A DNA stretch of 64,000 nucleotides from Bacteroidales bacterium (GTDB lineage Bacteria > Bacteroidota > Bacteroidia > Bacteroidales > JAADJA01): positions 1,384-65,383 of the forward strand of contig JAGQVE010000019.1 of the NCBI GenBank assembly GCA_020438105.1, written 5' to 3'. Positions 34,153 to 44,008 of this stretch are shown piece after piece. Position numbers and translations under genes: made by a program. The notes beneath the pieces were generated by a model. The model had not been told where the DNA came from and did no database searches. It worked only from the letters and a program-made list of their open reading frames with translations. Every line of letters begins with the position of its first letter. Positions within the stretch are counted from its first letter, which is position 1.

Positions 34153-35301
34153 ATGAATTTTGATTTAACCGAAGAACAACGCATGATTCGCGACACTGTC
34201 AGGGATTTTGCCGAACGAGAAATTAAACCTGTGGCGCCGGCTTTGGACGAGAAAGGTGAATTCTCTTACGATCTCACCAAAAAAATGGGCGAACTTGGTT
34301 TGTTCGGAATGTATCTTCCTGAAAAGTATGGCGGACAGGGTCTCGATACCCTTACCTACATTATTGCAGTGGAAGAGATCGCCCGCGTTGATGGTTCGCA
34401 AGCGGCAACCCTGGCAGCGCATAACTCGCTTGGTATAGGTCCCCTGTATGTGTTTGGCTCTGAAGAGCAAAAAATGAAATATTTGCCCCAGCTTTGCTCC
34501 GGCGAAGCGCTGTGGGGTTTTGGCCTGACCGAACCCAATGCCGGCTCCGATTCAAGAGGGACAAAAACAACCGCCCAGCTCGAAAACGGCGAGTGGGTGA
34601 TCAATGGTTCAAAAATATTTATTACCAATGGCTCATGCGATATCAGCATTGGTTCCACGGTTCAGGCTGTTACCAAAACCCATGAAAACGGCAAAAAAGA
34701 ATTTACAACCATCATCGTTGAGCGCGATACTCCCGGTTTTAAACAGGTGACCATGCACGGCAAAATGATGTGGCGAGCCTCGGATACCGCTGAATTATAT
34801 TTTGATGATTGCCGGGTTCCCGAAAGTAATCTGCTCGGTAAAGTGGGTGAAGGCTCACACATCATGCTCCACACGCTCGACTCCGGAAGGCTTTCCATTG
34901 CAGCCATGGGTCTGGGATGTGCTCAGGGTGCTTTCGAACTGGCTTTGCAGTATGCCAATGAACGGAAACAATTCGGGAAACCGATCGCTAAATTCCAGGT
35001 GAATGCCTTTAAACTGGCCGATATGGCTACTAAAATCGAATTGGCCCGCAACCTGCTTTATAAAGCCTGCTGGCTGAAAGATGCCGGTAAACCTTACGGT
35101 AAGGAAGCCGCCATGTCGAAACTCTATTGTTCTGAAATTGCTAAGGAAGTTGCCGATGAAGCAGTACAAATTCATGGTGGATATGGACTCATGAAAGACT
35201 ACGACGTTGAACGTTTTTACCGCGATCAGCGTTTATTACAGATAGGAGAAGGAACTTCCGAAATACAGCGATTGGTTATCTCAAGATATATAGGAGCATA
35301 A
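34153..35301 (+). CDS. Acyl-CoA dehydrogenase of the leucine cluster
   Basis: A 382-residue flavoprotein with TEPNAGSDSRGT, ITNGS, MWRASDTAELYFDDCRVP, ERKQFGKPIAKFQ, VQIHGGYGLMKDYDVERFYRDQR and the catalytic-loop IGEGTSEIQ with Glu366. By position (next to HMG-CoA lyase and acetoacetyl-CoA synthetase) isovaleryl-CoA is the expected substrate. Against that, true isovaleryl-CoA dehydrogenases use a Glu on another helix (LDLER-type block) and have a non-acidic residue in the GxGT loop. Here the former block reads LDSGR and the latter keeps Glu, as in short-chain and branched-chain (isobutyryl, 2-methylbutyryl) enzymes. Substrate assignment therefore stays open. Its TAA abuts the next ATG without a spacer, indicating tight coupling. 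Confidence 0.9.
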   Translation: MNFDLTEEQRMIRDTVRDFAEREIKPVAPALDEKGEFSYDLTKKMGELGLFGMYLPEKYGGQGLDTLTYIIAVEEIARVDGSQAATLAAHNSLGIGPLYVFGSEEQKMKYLPQLCSGEALWGFGLTEPNAGSDSRGTKTTAQLENGEWVINGSKIFITNGSCDISIGSTVQAVTKTHENGKKEFTTIIVERDTPGFKQVTMHGKMMWRASDTAELYFDDCRVPESNLLGKVGEGSHIMLHTLDSGRLSIAAMGLGCAQGAFELALQYANERKQFGKPIAKFQVNAFKLADMATKIELARNLLYKACWLKDAGKPYGKEAAMSKLYCSEIAKEVADEAVQIHGGYGLMKDYDVERFYRDQRLLQIGEGTSEIQRLVISRYIGA

Positions 35302-36156
35302 ATGGAAAAAGTCAAAATAGTTGAATCACCGCGCGATGCCATGCAAGGGCTCACCCGTTTTATCCCCACTGAGGATAAGGTGCGCTACATCAATGCACTG
35401 CTGAGGGTGGGGTTCGATGTAATTGACTTTGGAAGTTTTGTTTCACCCAAAGCGATTCCGCAACTCGCTGACACGGGGGAGGTAGTCAAAAAACTCGACC
35501 TGAGTTCTACCGACACCAAATTGCTGGCCATCATTGCCAATAGCCGCGGAGGTGCTGATGCAGCTTCGTTTGATGAGATCAGCTACCTCGGTTTTCCGTT
35601 TTCCATCTCGCCCACTTTCCTCAAGCGAAATATCAATTCCAACATTGAAAAGTCGGTGCAAACGGTGGACGAACTGATGGAGATCTGTGTGAAAAAAAAC
35701 AAAGAGCTTGTGGTTTATATCTCCATGGCATTTGGTAACCCGTATGGTGATGAATGGAATCCCGAGCTGGTGGCCGATTGGGTGCAGCGCCTTTACAACA
35801 TGGGTGTGCGTACGATCCCCCTTTCGGATACCGTGGGCATCTCAAGCAAAAAAAACATCAATTCCCTGTTTTCGATGCTAATACCCGCCTTCCCGGATAT
35901 TGAATTCGGGTTTCATTTGCACACCACCGTTCGCCACTGGTATAAAAAAGTGAATGCGGCCTTTATTCATGGTTGTCGCGCTTATGATACGGTGATCAAC
36001 GGGCTGGGAGGCTGCCCCATGGCCGAAAACCGGATGGTGGGTAACCTGCGTACAAGCAACCTGCTCGAATACCTGGAGATCAATAACTTCCCGATTCATA
36101 TAAACGAAGAGGCCTTTAATGAAGCCTATGAACTTGCACTGGATATTTTTCCATAA
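35302..36156 (+). CDS. mvaB: Hydroxymethylglutaryl-CoA lyase
   Basis: This TIM-barrel lyase cleaves HMG-CoA to acetyl-CoA and acetoacetate, the last committed leucine step. The 284 residues show ESPRDAMQG with catalytic Arg11 and metal-ligand Asp12, GSFVSPKAIPQLAD, the metal-binding HLH at 205-207, and GLGGCPMA with the active-site Cys238, followed by Asn248. All key residues of HMG-CoA lyase are therefore present, although one loop usually reading GCPYEG is GNPYGD here. The gene begins on the base after the acyl-CoA dehydrogenase stop and is followed 12 bp later by acetoacetyl-CoA synthetase, which would use its acetoacetate product. Confidence 0.9.
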   Translation: MEKVKIVESPRDAMQGLTRFIPTEDKVRYINALLRVGFDVIDFGSFVSPKAIPQLADTGEVVKKLDLSSTDTKLLAIIANSRGGADAASFDEISYLGFPFSISPTFLKRNINSNIEKSVQTVDELMEICVKKNKELVVYISMAFGNPYGDEWNPELVADWVQRLYNMGVRTIPLSDTVGISSKKNINSLFSMLIPAFPDIEFGFHLHTTVRHWYKKVNAAFIHGCRAYDTVINGLGGCPMAENRMVGNLRTSNLLEYLEINNFPIHINEEAFNEAYELALDIFP

Positions 36157-36168
36157 AAAAATTAATGA

Positions 36169-38106
<1,938 letters not shown>

Positions 38107-38112
38107 AAGGAA

Positions 38113-38252
38113 AGTTTGTAAGTGAACTAGAGTTGGAAGTGAACTAAAGTTTGGAGTGAGCTAAAGTTGGTAAGTTGGGGAAAGAGGATTATTTTAAAAT
38201 ACTTGGGTCAAAATTTTAGTCACTTTAGATCACTTTAGTCACTTATCAACTT
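38113..38252. repeat. Inverted word-repeat element without an ORF
   Basis: The left arm (38113-38178) holds tandem variants of AAGTGAACTAAAGTTGG. The right arm (38214-38252) reads TTTTAGTCACTTTAGATCAC then TTTAGTCACTTATCAACTT; its reverse complement uses the same AAGTTG, AAGTGA and CTAAAGT words. About 35 bp of unrelated sequence separates the arms and no gene lies inside. The architecture matches the two small-ORF cassettes in this window, but empty. Confidence 0.6.
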
Positions 38253-38285
38253 AAAAAAGAAATTAATTACGATAAAAATAAAAGT

Positions 38286-39296
38286 ATGAACTATCCCAAA
38301 AAAGTAGTTATCGGCGACATAACCGTGCGTGACGGTTTTCAGCACGAAGAAAAATTTATCCCCACCGAAGCCAAATTGTGGGTGGCGGAACAATTGGTCC
38401 TGGCCGGATTCAAACACATTGAAGTTTCAAACTATGGCAATCCCAAAGGAATGCCGCAGTTTAAGGATTGTGATAACCTTTTCAAGGCCATTCGAACCAG
38501 TAAAAAACTGAAAGGCAAACTCGACGATGTGATGCTCACTGCTGTTACTATCCGCGAGCGGGCTGTGGAGCGCGCCATCCAGGCAAAACAGGAAGGTTAC
38601 GGCCCCGACAGGATTTTATTGATGGTATCTACCAGTGAATCTCATCACCGGACCAACTCAGGCCTTTCCCTGGATGAATACTGGAAAATGAGTGAGGAGT
38701 GGGTGAAAAAAGCCCGCGATGCCGGGTTAAAAGTTAACGGCACGGTGAGCACCATCTGGGGCTGCCCCATCGAAGGCCCTACTGATCCGAAAAAAGCGAT
38801 TGAGTTTACCAAACGCTGGTTCGAGATCGGAGCCAATGACGTAGAACATGCTGATCATGACGGTTCTGCTTCTCCCGACCGGGTTTACGATTATTTCTCG
38901 ATGTTACTCGATAGCGTTGACAATCCGCACAAACAAATTGCCCATTTCCACACCACCCGTGGCTGGGGATTGGCCAATGTGCTGGCAGCGTTGCAGGCCG
39001 GAATGACCAACTACGAATCGACCATGGGTGGCATTGGCGGACAGCCGGCAAATTTTGTCAGTGGTGTACCAGTTTCAGGTACCGGAGCTTATTATTATAA
39101 AGATGCAAAAGACGTAGGACTTGTCTCCACCGAGGACATGGTGGTGATGATGGACGAAATGGGCATCGATACCGGACTGGATGTGGATAAAGTGCTGGAG
39201 ATCGGTAGAATGGTAGAACGTATTACCGGCCGACGGTTACGCTCTGAATCCATTAATAATGGCAGGATTCCTAAGGAATTGAAGTGGAAGGGTTAG
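38286..39296 (+). CDS. HMG-CoA-lyase-like DRE-TIM protein lacking the catalytic Cys
   Basis: The 336 residues are a clear homologue of HMG-CoA lyase and related DRE-TIM metallolyases. VRDGFQHEE gives Arg15 and Asp16, HIEVSNYGNPKGMPQF and STIWGCPIEGPTDP follow, and the metal-binding pair is His220/His222 in HFHTTRGWGLANVLAALQAG. At the position of the lyase catalytic Cys (GGCP in the enzyme two genes upstream) this protein has GGQP, with Gln253. True HMG-CoA cleavage is thus doubtful. It may condense or cleave a different acyl substrate, or be a second, altered lyase. It lies about 180 bp beyond acetoacetyl-CoA synthetase, past a repeat element, and may still share the transcript. Confidence 0.85.
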   Translation: MNYPKKVVIGDITVRDGFQHEEKFIPTEAKLWVAEQLVLAGFKHIEVSNYGNPKGMPQFKDCDNLFKAIRTSKKLKGKLDDVMLTAVTIRERAVERAIQAKQEGYGPDRILLMVSTSESHHRTNSGLSLDEYWKMSEEWVKKARDAGLKVNGTVSTIWGCPIEGPTDPKKAIEFTKRWFEIGANDVEHADHDGSASPDRVYDYFSMLLDSVDNPHKQIAHFHTTRGWGLANVLAALQAGMTNYESTMGGIGGQPANFVSGVPVSGTGAYYYKDAKDVGLVSTEDMVVMMDEMGIDTGLDVDKVLEIGRMVERITGRRLRSESINNGRIPKELKWKG

Positions 39297-39302
39297 TAAA
39301 AT

Positions 39303-39374
39303 ATTCATCCGATGACTTCAAGTCATCGGATGAATGCATTTGAATTAATTAAGTAGCTGAGTCATCGGATGAAT
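39303..39374. repeat. REP-like palindrome with third half copy
   Basis: ATTCATCCGATGACTT (39303-39318) and its exact reverse complement (39320-39335) flank a single C, forming a perfect 16-bp-arm hairpin. A third copy, AGTCATCGGATGAAT, lies at 39360-39374. It sits between two convergent genes and could also act in transcription termination. Confidence 0.7.
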
Positions 39375-39384
39375 AAGTATGTAA

Positions 39385-39795
39385 TTACTCCACCGTAAAT
39401 GTGATGCTCTTTTGCTCATTTAATCCGTCGCGATTGGTAATGGTAAAGGTGTATTTATGCTCATTTCCCGAAACCGTATCAAGGGTAAAGTTAAAATCAT
39501 ATTCGAAAGTTGTGTTTTCCAGATCTTCCGAATAAACCGTTGTGGCTGTAGCTCCGTTTATTGATTCCGAAATATTGAACTTGATGATCGGGTCCTGGGC
39601 TTTTTCGGTTTCCGCCTCAATACCCACTTTAATTGCAGTTCCGCCAGGCAGGGTAGCATCTGCATAAGTATAACCCGCACTGGTTTTAAATGAAATCTTC
39701 AGCTCTTCACCTTCATCTTCCTCGTCTTTTTTACAGGAAGTTACTACCACTGAAATAATTCCGATTACCAAAAAAAGTTTAAATAACGTTTTCAT
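39385..39795 (-). CDS. Small lipoprotein downstream of the TonB receptor
   Basis: The 136-residue protein has a lipoprotein signal ending VVVTSC with Cys21, then an acidic spacer (KKDEEDEGEE) typical of Bacteroidota surface or periplasmic lipoproteins, and a beta-rich domain of about 100 residues. I recognise no named family in that domain. It starts four bases after the TonB-receptor stop on the same strand, so the two are cotranscribed. An accessory ligand-binding role for the receptor is plausible but not shown by the sequence. Confidence 0.8.
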   Translation of the reverse strand: MKTLFKLFLVIGIISVVVTSCKKDEEDEGEELKISFKTSAGYTYADATLPGGTAIKVGIEAETEKAQDPIIKFNISESINGATATTVYSEDLENTTFEYDFNFTLDTVSGNEHKYTFTITNRDGLNEQKSITFTVE

Positions 39796-39799
39796 ATTA

Positions 39800-42031
39800 T
39801 TAAGATTTTAAATGATTGATAAATTTTATTTTCAAATGAATGGAAATATCACGGCCCATGTTTAAAATGTCATAGTTTTTAAGGCGTGATAAATGATCGT
39901 AATAAGCCTCATCGAGCAGGTTGTTGGCCGTCAGGTTCAGCTCATAACTTGCCTTTTTGGCTTTAAATTCAACACCCAGCCCGAAATTGACCAGGGTATA
40001 GGCCGGCGTATTTTGTTCCATCGGATTTACATGATCCTGGGTCATTACAAAATCGCTGTTTACAAAACCATAAAACGACCAGTCTGCTTTACCTGAATAA
40101 CCGTATCTGATCTCCGGCGTTATCTTCTGCGCCGGCATCCAGGGAAGGAATTCCCCATTTGCCAGTTCTCCTACCAATCCCGAATAAGCCGCCGAAAGTT
40201 TTAATCCATTCACCACTGCAGGGGTGATTGATGCCACAGCCTCCAGTCCGTAAATATTGGCATTATGTTGGCGATATCTGTAAACAGGAAATCCAAACCA
40301 TTCCTCACCGGTTGGATCGAGATAGATATAATCGAAAAAATGATTCAGGAAGACGGATGAGCTCAACTGCCAAAACCTTCCCTCATGAATGATCCCGAGA
40401 TCGCCACTCAGGTTTTTTTCGTTTTTCATGTCGGGATCACCGATCTCATATGTATAAATGCCTTCGTGCAATCCGTTGGATGACAATTCAGCCAGGTTGG
40501 GCGCACGAACGCCGGTAGAAAAATTCAACTTCAAGGTCCACTTTTCAAAAGGCGTGTAATTGAGTCCGGCCAGTGCATTCGTGAAACCCCGCAGTTGAGT
40601 GAAAGGAGGAATATCTTTCTCCTCGGAATTCACAGTTGGAGTAATCAACGTTTTGATATACCTGAACCCTGCTCCTACGCCATATTCAAACTCCACCGTA
40701 CTAAATTGCTGTTTTAAATAAACCGAAAAAGCATCTTCCGCCATCCAGGCATCCGGAATGATTTTCCGCTTACCATAGTTGGTATTGTTCTCAACACTGG
40801 CATTATTGGCTAAAACAAGCATGGTTTTGTTCCCCAGCAACTTGCTCCACTTGAGTGAAGCTTCTCCGGTGATCAGGTGCATTTGCAAACTCAGCGCATT
40901 TCCTCCCTCGTCCTCCGCCCGGTAATTGGATTGAATACCGGTATTGACTTTGAGCGTTGAATGCAGCAGGTGGACAGTATTTACAGATGACAGGATATTG
41001 AGCATTACGATATGGTGCGGTCCTGCCATGCTTCGGCTCCAGCGGCTGTCCGGGGTAAAAAAATTTCGCACATCGCTGAAAATGAACCCGAAGTTATTGA
41101 AAGAAAAATCGTAGTGATTTTCTGAACGCCAGCGCTCTTTTTCAAAGCCATAGGTCCCTTTCAGGTAATATCCGTTGAAGCGGCTGTTGAGCACCCGTTC
41201 ACCGTTCCCGTCGGAATAATCGGCATGGTTTTCTGCCCCAAGCCTGATGCGGTACCATTTATTGCCTTTATTCAAAGCAGTTCCAGCTTGTATTACACCA
41301 CCCAACGTGTTTGAATGAAACTCAACTCCCGCATCGGTTTCCGTCGTTCCTTGCTCCGGTGCAGTTTCCTCGATGATGTTGATCACACCCCCCATGGCCT
41401 CGGTACCATATAAAATGGATAAGGGTCCTTTGATGACTTCCACCTTCGATATACCAAGACTTGACAGGCCAAGTCCATGTTCATCCTGCCATTGCTGGTT
41501 ATCAAATCGGAGCCCGGAAAACAATACCAGAATACGGTTGCCATACAAACCCCTGATAACCGGTTTTGAAATGCCGGGACCGGTGCTCAGCTGTGCTACT
41601 CCCGGGATGCTGCTGATAGCATCCGTTAGGGTAAATGTACCCAATTGTTCGATCTCTTTTTTCTGAAGTGGCTCAATGTGAAGGCCTGTTGTCCGACTGA
41701 TGTCGTCGCGGTAAGCAGAGATCACTACCTGGTCGAGCGAGGTCACTGACGGGACCAGTTCCACTGAAAAGTTACTTTCTGCTAAGTGGTCGTATGATGT
41801 GGTTATCGTTTTATAACCAATCATCCTGAATGTGATCTGCATTGCGTTTTCGAAGGCTGAAATGTCGGCTTTTCCATCGGCTCCGCTTATCACCAGTAAT
41901 CTTGGATGATCACTTAAAATAGTAACATATTCAAGGGGTTGACCCGTATTCTCTTCGGTAATGGTAACGATCTGCGCATAGCCTTTAACAAGCATTCCCA
42001 CAAACAGCCAAATCATGATCATCCTGATCAT
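39800..42031 (-). CDS. TonB-dependent outer-membrane receptor
   Basis: A 743-residue outer-membrane protein with signal peptide (to about residue 19). A carboxypeptidase-regulatory-like domain follows at about 20-100 (TITEENTGQPLEYVTI ... ISGADGKADIS), then the plug domain at about 105-235 (SISSIPGV-like repeat, VIRGLYGNRILVLFSGLR, VEVIKGPLSILYGTEAMGGVINI), and a beta-barrel to the C-terminus. It imports a scarce ligand with energy from TonB/ExbBD. No SusD partner is adjacent, so it is not a SusCD glycan system; siderophore, metal or cofactor uptake is more usual for this type. A 172-residue anchored protein gene precedes it by 69 bp and a lipoprotein gene follows. Confidence 0.92.
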   Translation of the reverse strand: MIRMIMIWLFVGMLVKGYAQIVTITEENTGQPLEYVTILSDHPRLLVISGADGKADISAFENAMQITFRMIGYKTITTSYDHLAESNFSVELVPSVTSLDQVVISAYRDDISRTTGLHIEPLQKKEIEQLGTFTLTDAISSIPGVAQLSTGPGISKPVIRGLYGNRILVLFSGLRFDNQQWQDEHGLGLSSLGISKVEVIKGPLSILYGTEAMGGVINIIEETAPEQGTTETDAGVEFHSNTLGGVIQAGTALNKGNKWYRIRLGAENHADYSDGNGERVLNSRFNGYYLKGTYGFEKERWRSENHYDFSFNNFGFIFSDVRNFFTPDSRWSRSMAGPHHIVMLNILSSVNTVHLLHSTLKVNTGIQSNYRAEDEGGNALSLQMHLITGEASLKWSKLLGNKTMLVLANNASVENNTNYGKRKIIPDAWMAEDAFSVYLKQQFSTVEFEYGVGAGFRYIKTLITPTVNSEEKDIPPFTQLRGFTNALAGLNYTPFEKWTLKLNFSTGVRAPNLAELSSNGLHEGIYTYEIGDPDMKNEKNLSGDLGIIHEGRFWQLSSSVFLNHFFDYIYLDPTGEEWFGFPVYRYRQHNANIYGLEAVASITPAVVNGLKLSAAYSGLVGELANGEFLPWMPAQKITPEIRYGYSGKADWSFYGFVNSDFVMTQDHVNPMEQNTPAYTLVNFGLGVEFKAKKASYELNLTANNLLDEAYYDHLSRLKNYDILNMGRDISIHLKIKFINHLKS

Positions 42032-42100
42032 AATAAATTTCTTATTTGTGATTATTTGGGAAATTAAACGCTGAAATTGCGTTAAAAACTAAGCAGAAAA

Positions 42101-42619
42101 TTAAGCTTGAGGTGGAGGTACAGGGGGCGGGAAAGAGGGTGAAAAATAATATTGTTGATAATCTGATGGCTTATTTTTCAGATTGTCGAAATAGATAGCA
42201 GAGTTCAACTTACCGTTAAGATACCGCAACTCATAAAAATTGGGCAATTTTTTTTGAACCTTCCTTGACTTAAAGTTGCGCTGCATACTCATCGAGATCA
42301 TTTTATGCAGTTCACGTTTCAGCCGGGTTTCTTTAACATCTTTTACACAATAATAAATCGTTGAATCGCCACTGCATATTTTTTTAACGATATCGAATAA
42401 ATGCCCGTTTGCAGCAAATTCTTTTCCGTCTTTTATCCAATCAGGGGCATTGTTCCCGGTAAAAACAAATTCATGCAGATTTTTTTCAGGAATTCCTTTG
42501 TGAATACGAATTGCCATTTCCATCCTGGCCTGGTATTGTAAAATGGTATAAATAGGATACAACCCAAAAATGCTCAGGAAGAGAATGATAAAGAAAAATA
42601 TTGCTACAATTTTTTTCAT
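42101..42619 (-). CDS. Membrane-anchored protein upstream of the TonB receptor
   Basis: Unrecognised family. The 172 residues start with one membrane segment (about 4-26), followed by a mostly helical, basic extracytoplasmic domain and a short proline-rich end (FPPPVPPPQA). Two Cys in DIVKKICSGDSTIYYCVKD might form a disulfide. It lies 69 bp upstream of the TonB-receptor gene on the same strand and probably leads that three-gene transcript. Its reverse-strand upstream region has TAATTTTG (42637-42630), a possible -7 box. Function is unknown. Confidence 0.75.
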   Translation of the reverse strand: MKKIVAIFFFIILFLSIFGLYPIYTILQYQARMEMAIRIHKGIPEKNLHEFVFTGNNAPDWIKDGKEFAANGHLFDIVKKICSGDSTIYYCVKDVKETRLKRELHKMISMSMQRNFKSRKVQKKLPNFYELRYLNGKLNSAIYFDNLKNKPSDYQQYYFSPSFPPPVPPPQA

Positions 42620-42770
42620 TTATGGTAGCCAAAATTACGAATCTTGTAAAACGGGTATCCTAAAAGAGTAGTCATTTGATCAAATTGTAATCAAAACCGT
42701 TTACAGTAGCTATTAACATTTTAAGCATATTTATGTTTAATTAAGGTACCTAAACTTAACTCTCGCTATT

Positions 42771-44006
42771 ATGAAGATAACCGATTTCACCCAACATCCC
42801 GAGGTGGTAAAAATTATCCAGGGATTGGCAAAAGATAAAATCAATGAACGTCAGTTTTCGGACGTTTTGGACAGCAGTAATCATCAGTATGTGGAACTTG
42901 TGCAGGAAGGCGGTGGCGTGCTTGGTGTGGCCCTGGTGGGATATACGTATGTGCTTGAACAGATGGGACTGCGCTTTTTCAGTCTTGCCGGAACTTCCGC
43001 CGGATCCATCAATGCTATGATGCTGGCCGGCATGGGCAATGCTTCACTGGCCAAATCTGAAAAGATCATTGATGCACTGGTGAATAAAAACCTCTATGAT
43101 TTTGTGGATGGAAATAAAGATTCCAGGGATTTTATCGAAGCACTTGTAGAAAAAGCAAAGCGGATCAAATTGATTTGGAAAGGCTGGCAGGTGATTGATG
43201 AAATTTATGATGACCTGGGTCTCAATCCGGGCGATGACTTCCGAAACTGGCTGACCGGCATCCTCAATAAAAACAGCGTGAAAACCATGGCCGACCTGGA
43301 AAAACATTTCGGAACACGGCCTGCCGACTTAAAGATCAGAGAGGGAGTGGATAAAACTGTGGACGGGCTTGATCCAAGGCTGGCCATCATCACAGCCGAC
43401 CTCACCACTGAAACCAAGGTGGAATTTCCGCGCATGTCGGCGCTCTATTTTGCCGATCCTAACAAAGTAAATCCGGCACTTTTCGTCAGGGCTTCCATGT
43501 CGATACCCTATTTTTTCAGTCCGCTGATCATTAAAAATCTTCCTTCGGGAGCACAGGCTAAAACCAACTGGGAAACGATGGCCGGATTTTATGGCTCAGT
43601 TCCTAAAGAAGCAAGATTTGTGGATGGCGGCATCATGTCGAATTTCCCGATAGATGTATTTCATAAGAAAAACTCAATCCCACGTTTACCTACTTTCGGC
43701 GTAAGGCTTGGAATCGACAGGAATAAAGCCAATGCGGTGGATAATCCGCTGAACCTGTTTGGGGCTATGTTCAACTCTCTGCGGCATCTGCACGATTACG
43801 ACTTTATTTTAAGAAATCCCGATTACAAATTGCTGATTCAGAAAATTGATATTGGCGAGCACGACTGGCTCAACTTTGCCATTTCGGATGATTCTAAAAA
43901 AGATCTGTTCCTAAGAGGGGCCAGGGCAGCGGCTGAGTTTTTAAGGAACTTTGACTGGATTAACTATAAGGACGTCCGCTCAAAACTGAAGACTGCTTTA
44001 GCCTGA
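42771..44006 (+). CDS. Patatin-like phospholipase
   Basis: The protein (411 residues) has a patatin domain. The oxyanion loop EGGGVLGVALVG lies near 46-57, the nucleophile Ser76 in GTSAGS, and the catalytic Asp285 in DGG (FVDGGIMSNFP). The Ser/Asp dyad is complete, so lipid acyl hydrolase activity is expected. There is no signal peptide, membrane segment or C-terminal barrel, so it should be cytoplasmic or an effector-like soluble enzyme rather than the PlpD outer-membrane type. It is a single gene divergent from the TonB unit and convergent with the M28 peptidase gene (two-base gap). No CD-NTase or other defence genes lie beside it, so a CBASS role is not supported. Confidence 0.9.
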   Translation: MKITDFTQHPEVVKIIQGLAKDKINERQFSDVLDSSNHQYVELVQEGGGVLGVALVGYTYVLEQMGLRFFSLAGTSAGSINAMMLAGMGNASLAKSEKIIDALVNKNLYDFVDGNKDSRDFIEALVEKAKRIKLIWKGWQVIDEIYDDLGLNPGDDFRNWLTGILNKNSVKTMADLEKHFGTRPADLKIREGVDKTVDGLDPRLAIITADLTTETKVEFPRMSALYFADPNKVNPALFVRASMSIPYFFSPLIIKNLPSGAQAKTNWETMAGFYGSVPKEARFVDGGIMSNFPIDVFHKKNSIPRLPTFGVRLGIDRNKANAVDNPLNLFGAMFNSLRHLHDYDFILRNPDYKLLIQKIDIGEHDWLNFAISDDSKKDLFLRGARAAAEFLRNFDWINYKDVRSKLKTALA

Positions 44007-44008
44007 TC

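Noticed and set aside
38113..38252. Possible CRISPR array
   Set aside because: The words are 10-20 bp, degenerate and inverted across the middle, without regular spacers or cas genes.
39800..42031. SusC-type glycan importer
   Set aside because: No SusD-like gene is adjacent and the length (743 residues) is that of a classical TonB receptor.
42771..44006. Patatin as a CBASS or other anti-phage effector
   Set aside because: No CD-NTase, HORMA/TRIP13 or other defence gene is adjacent; neighbours are a TonB unit and peptidases.
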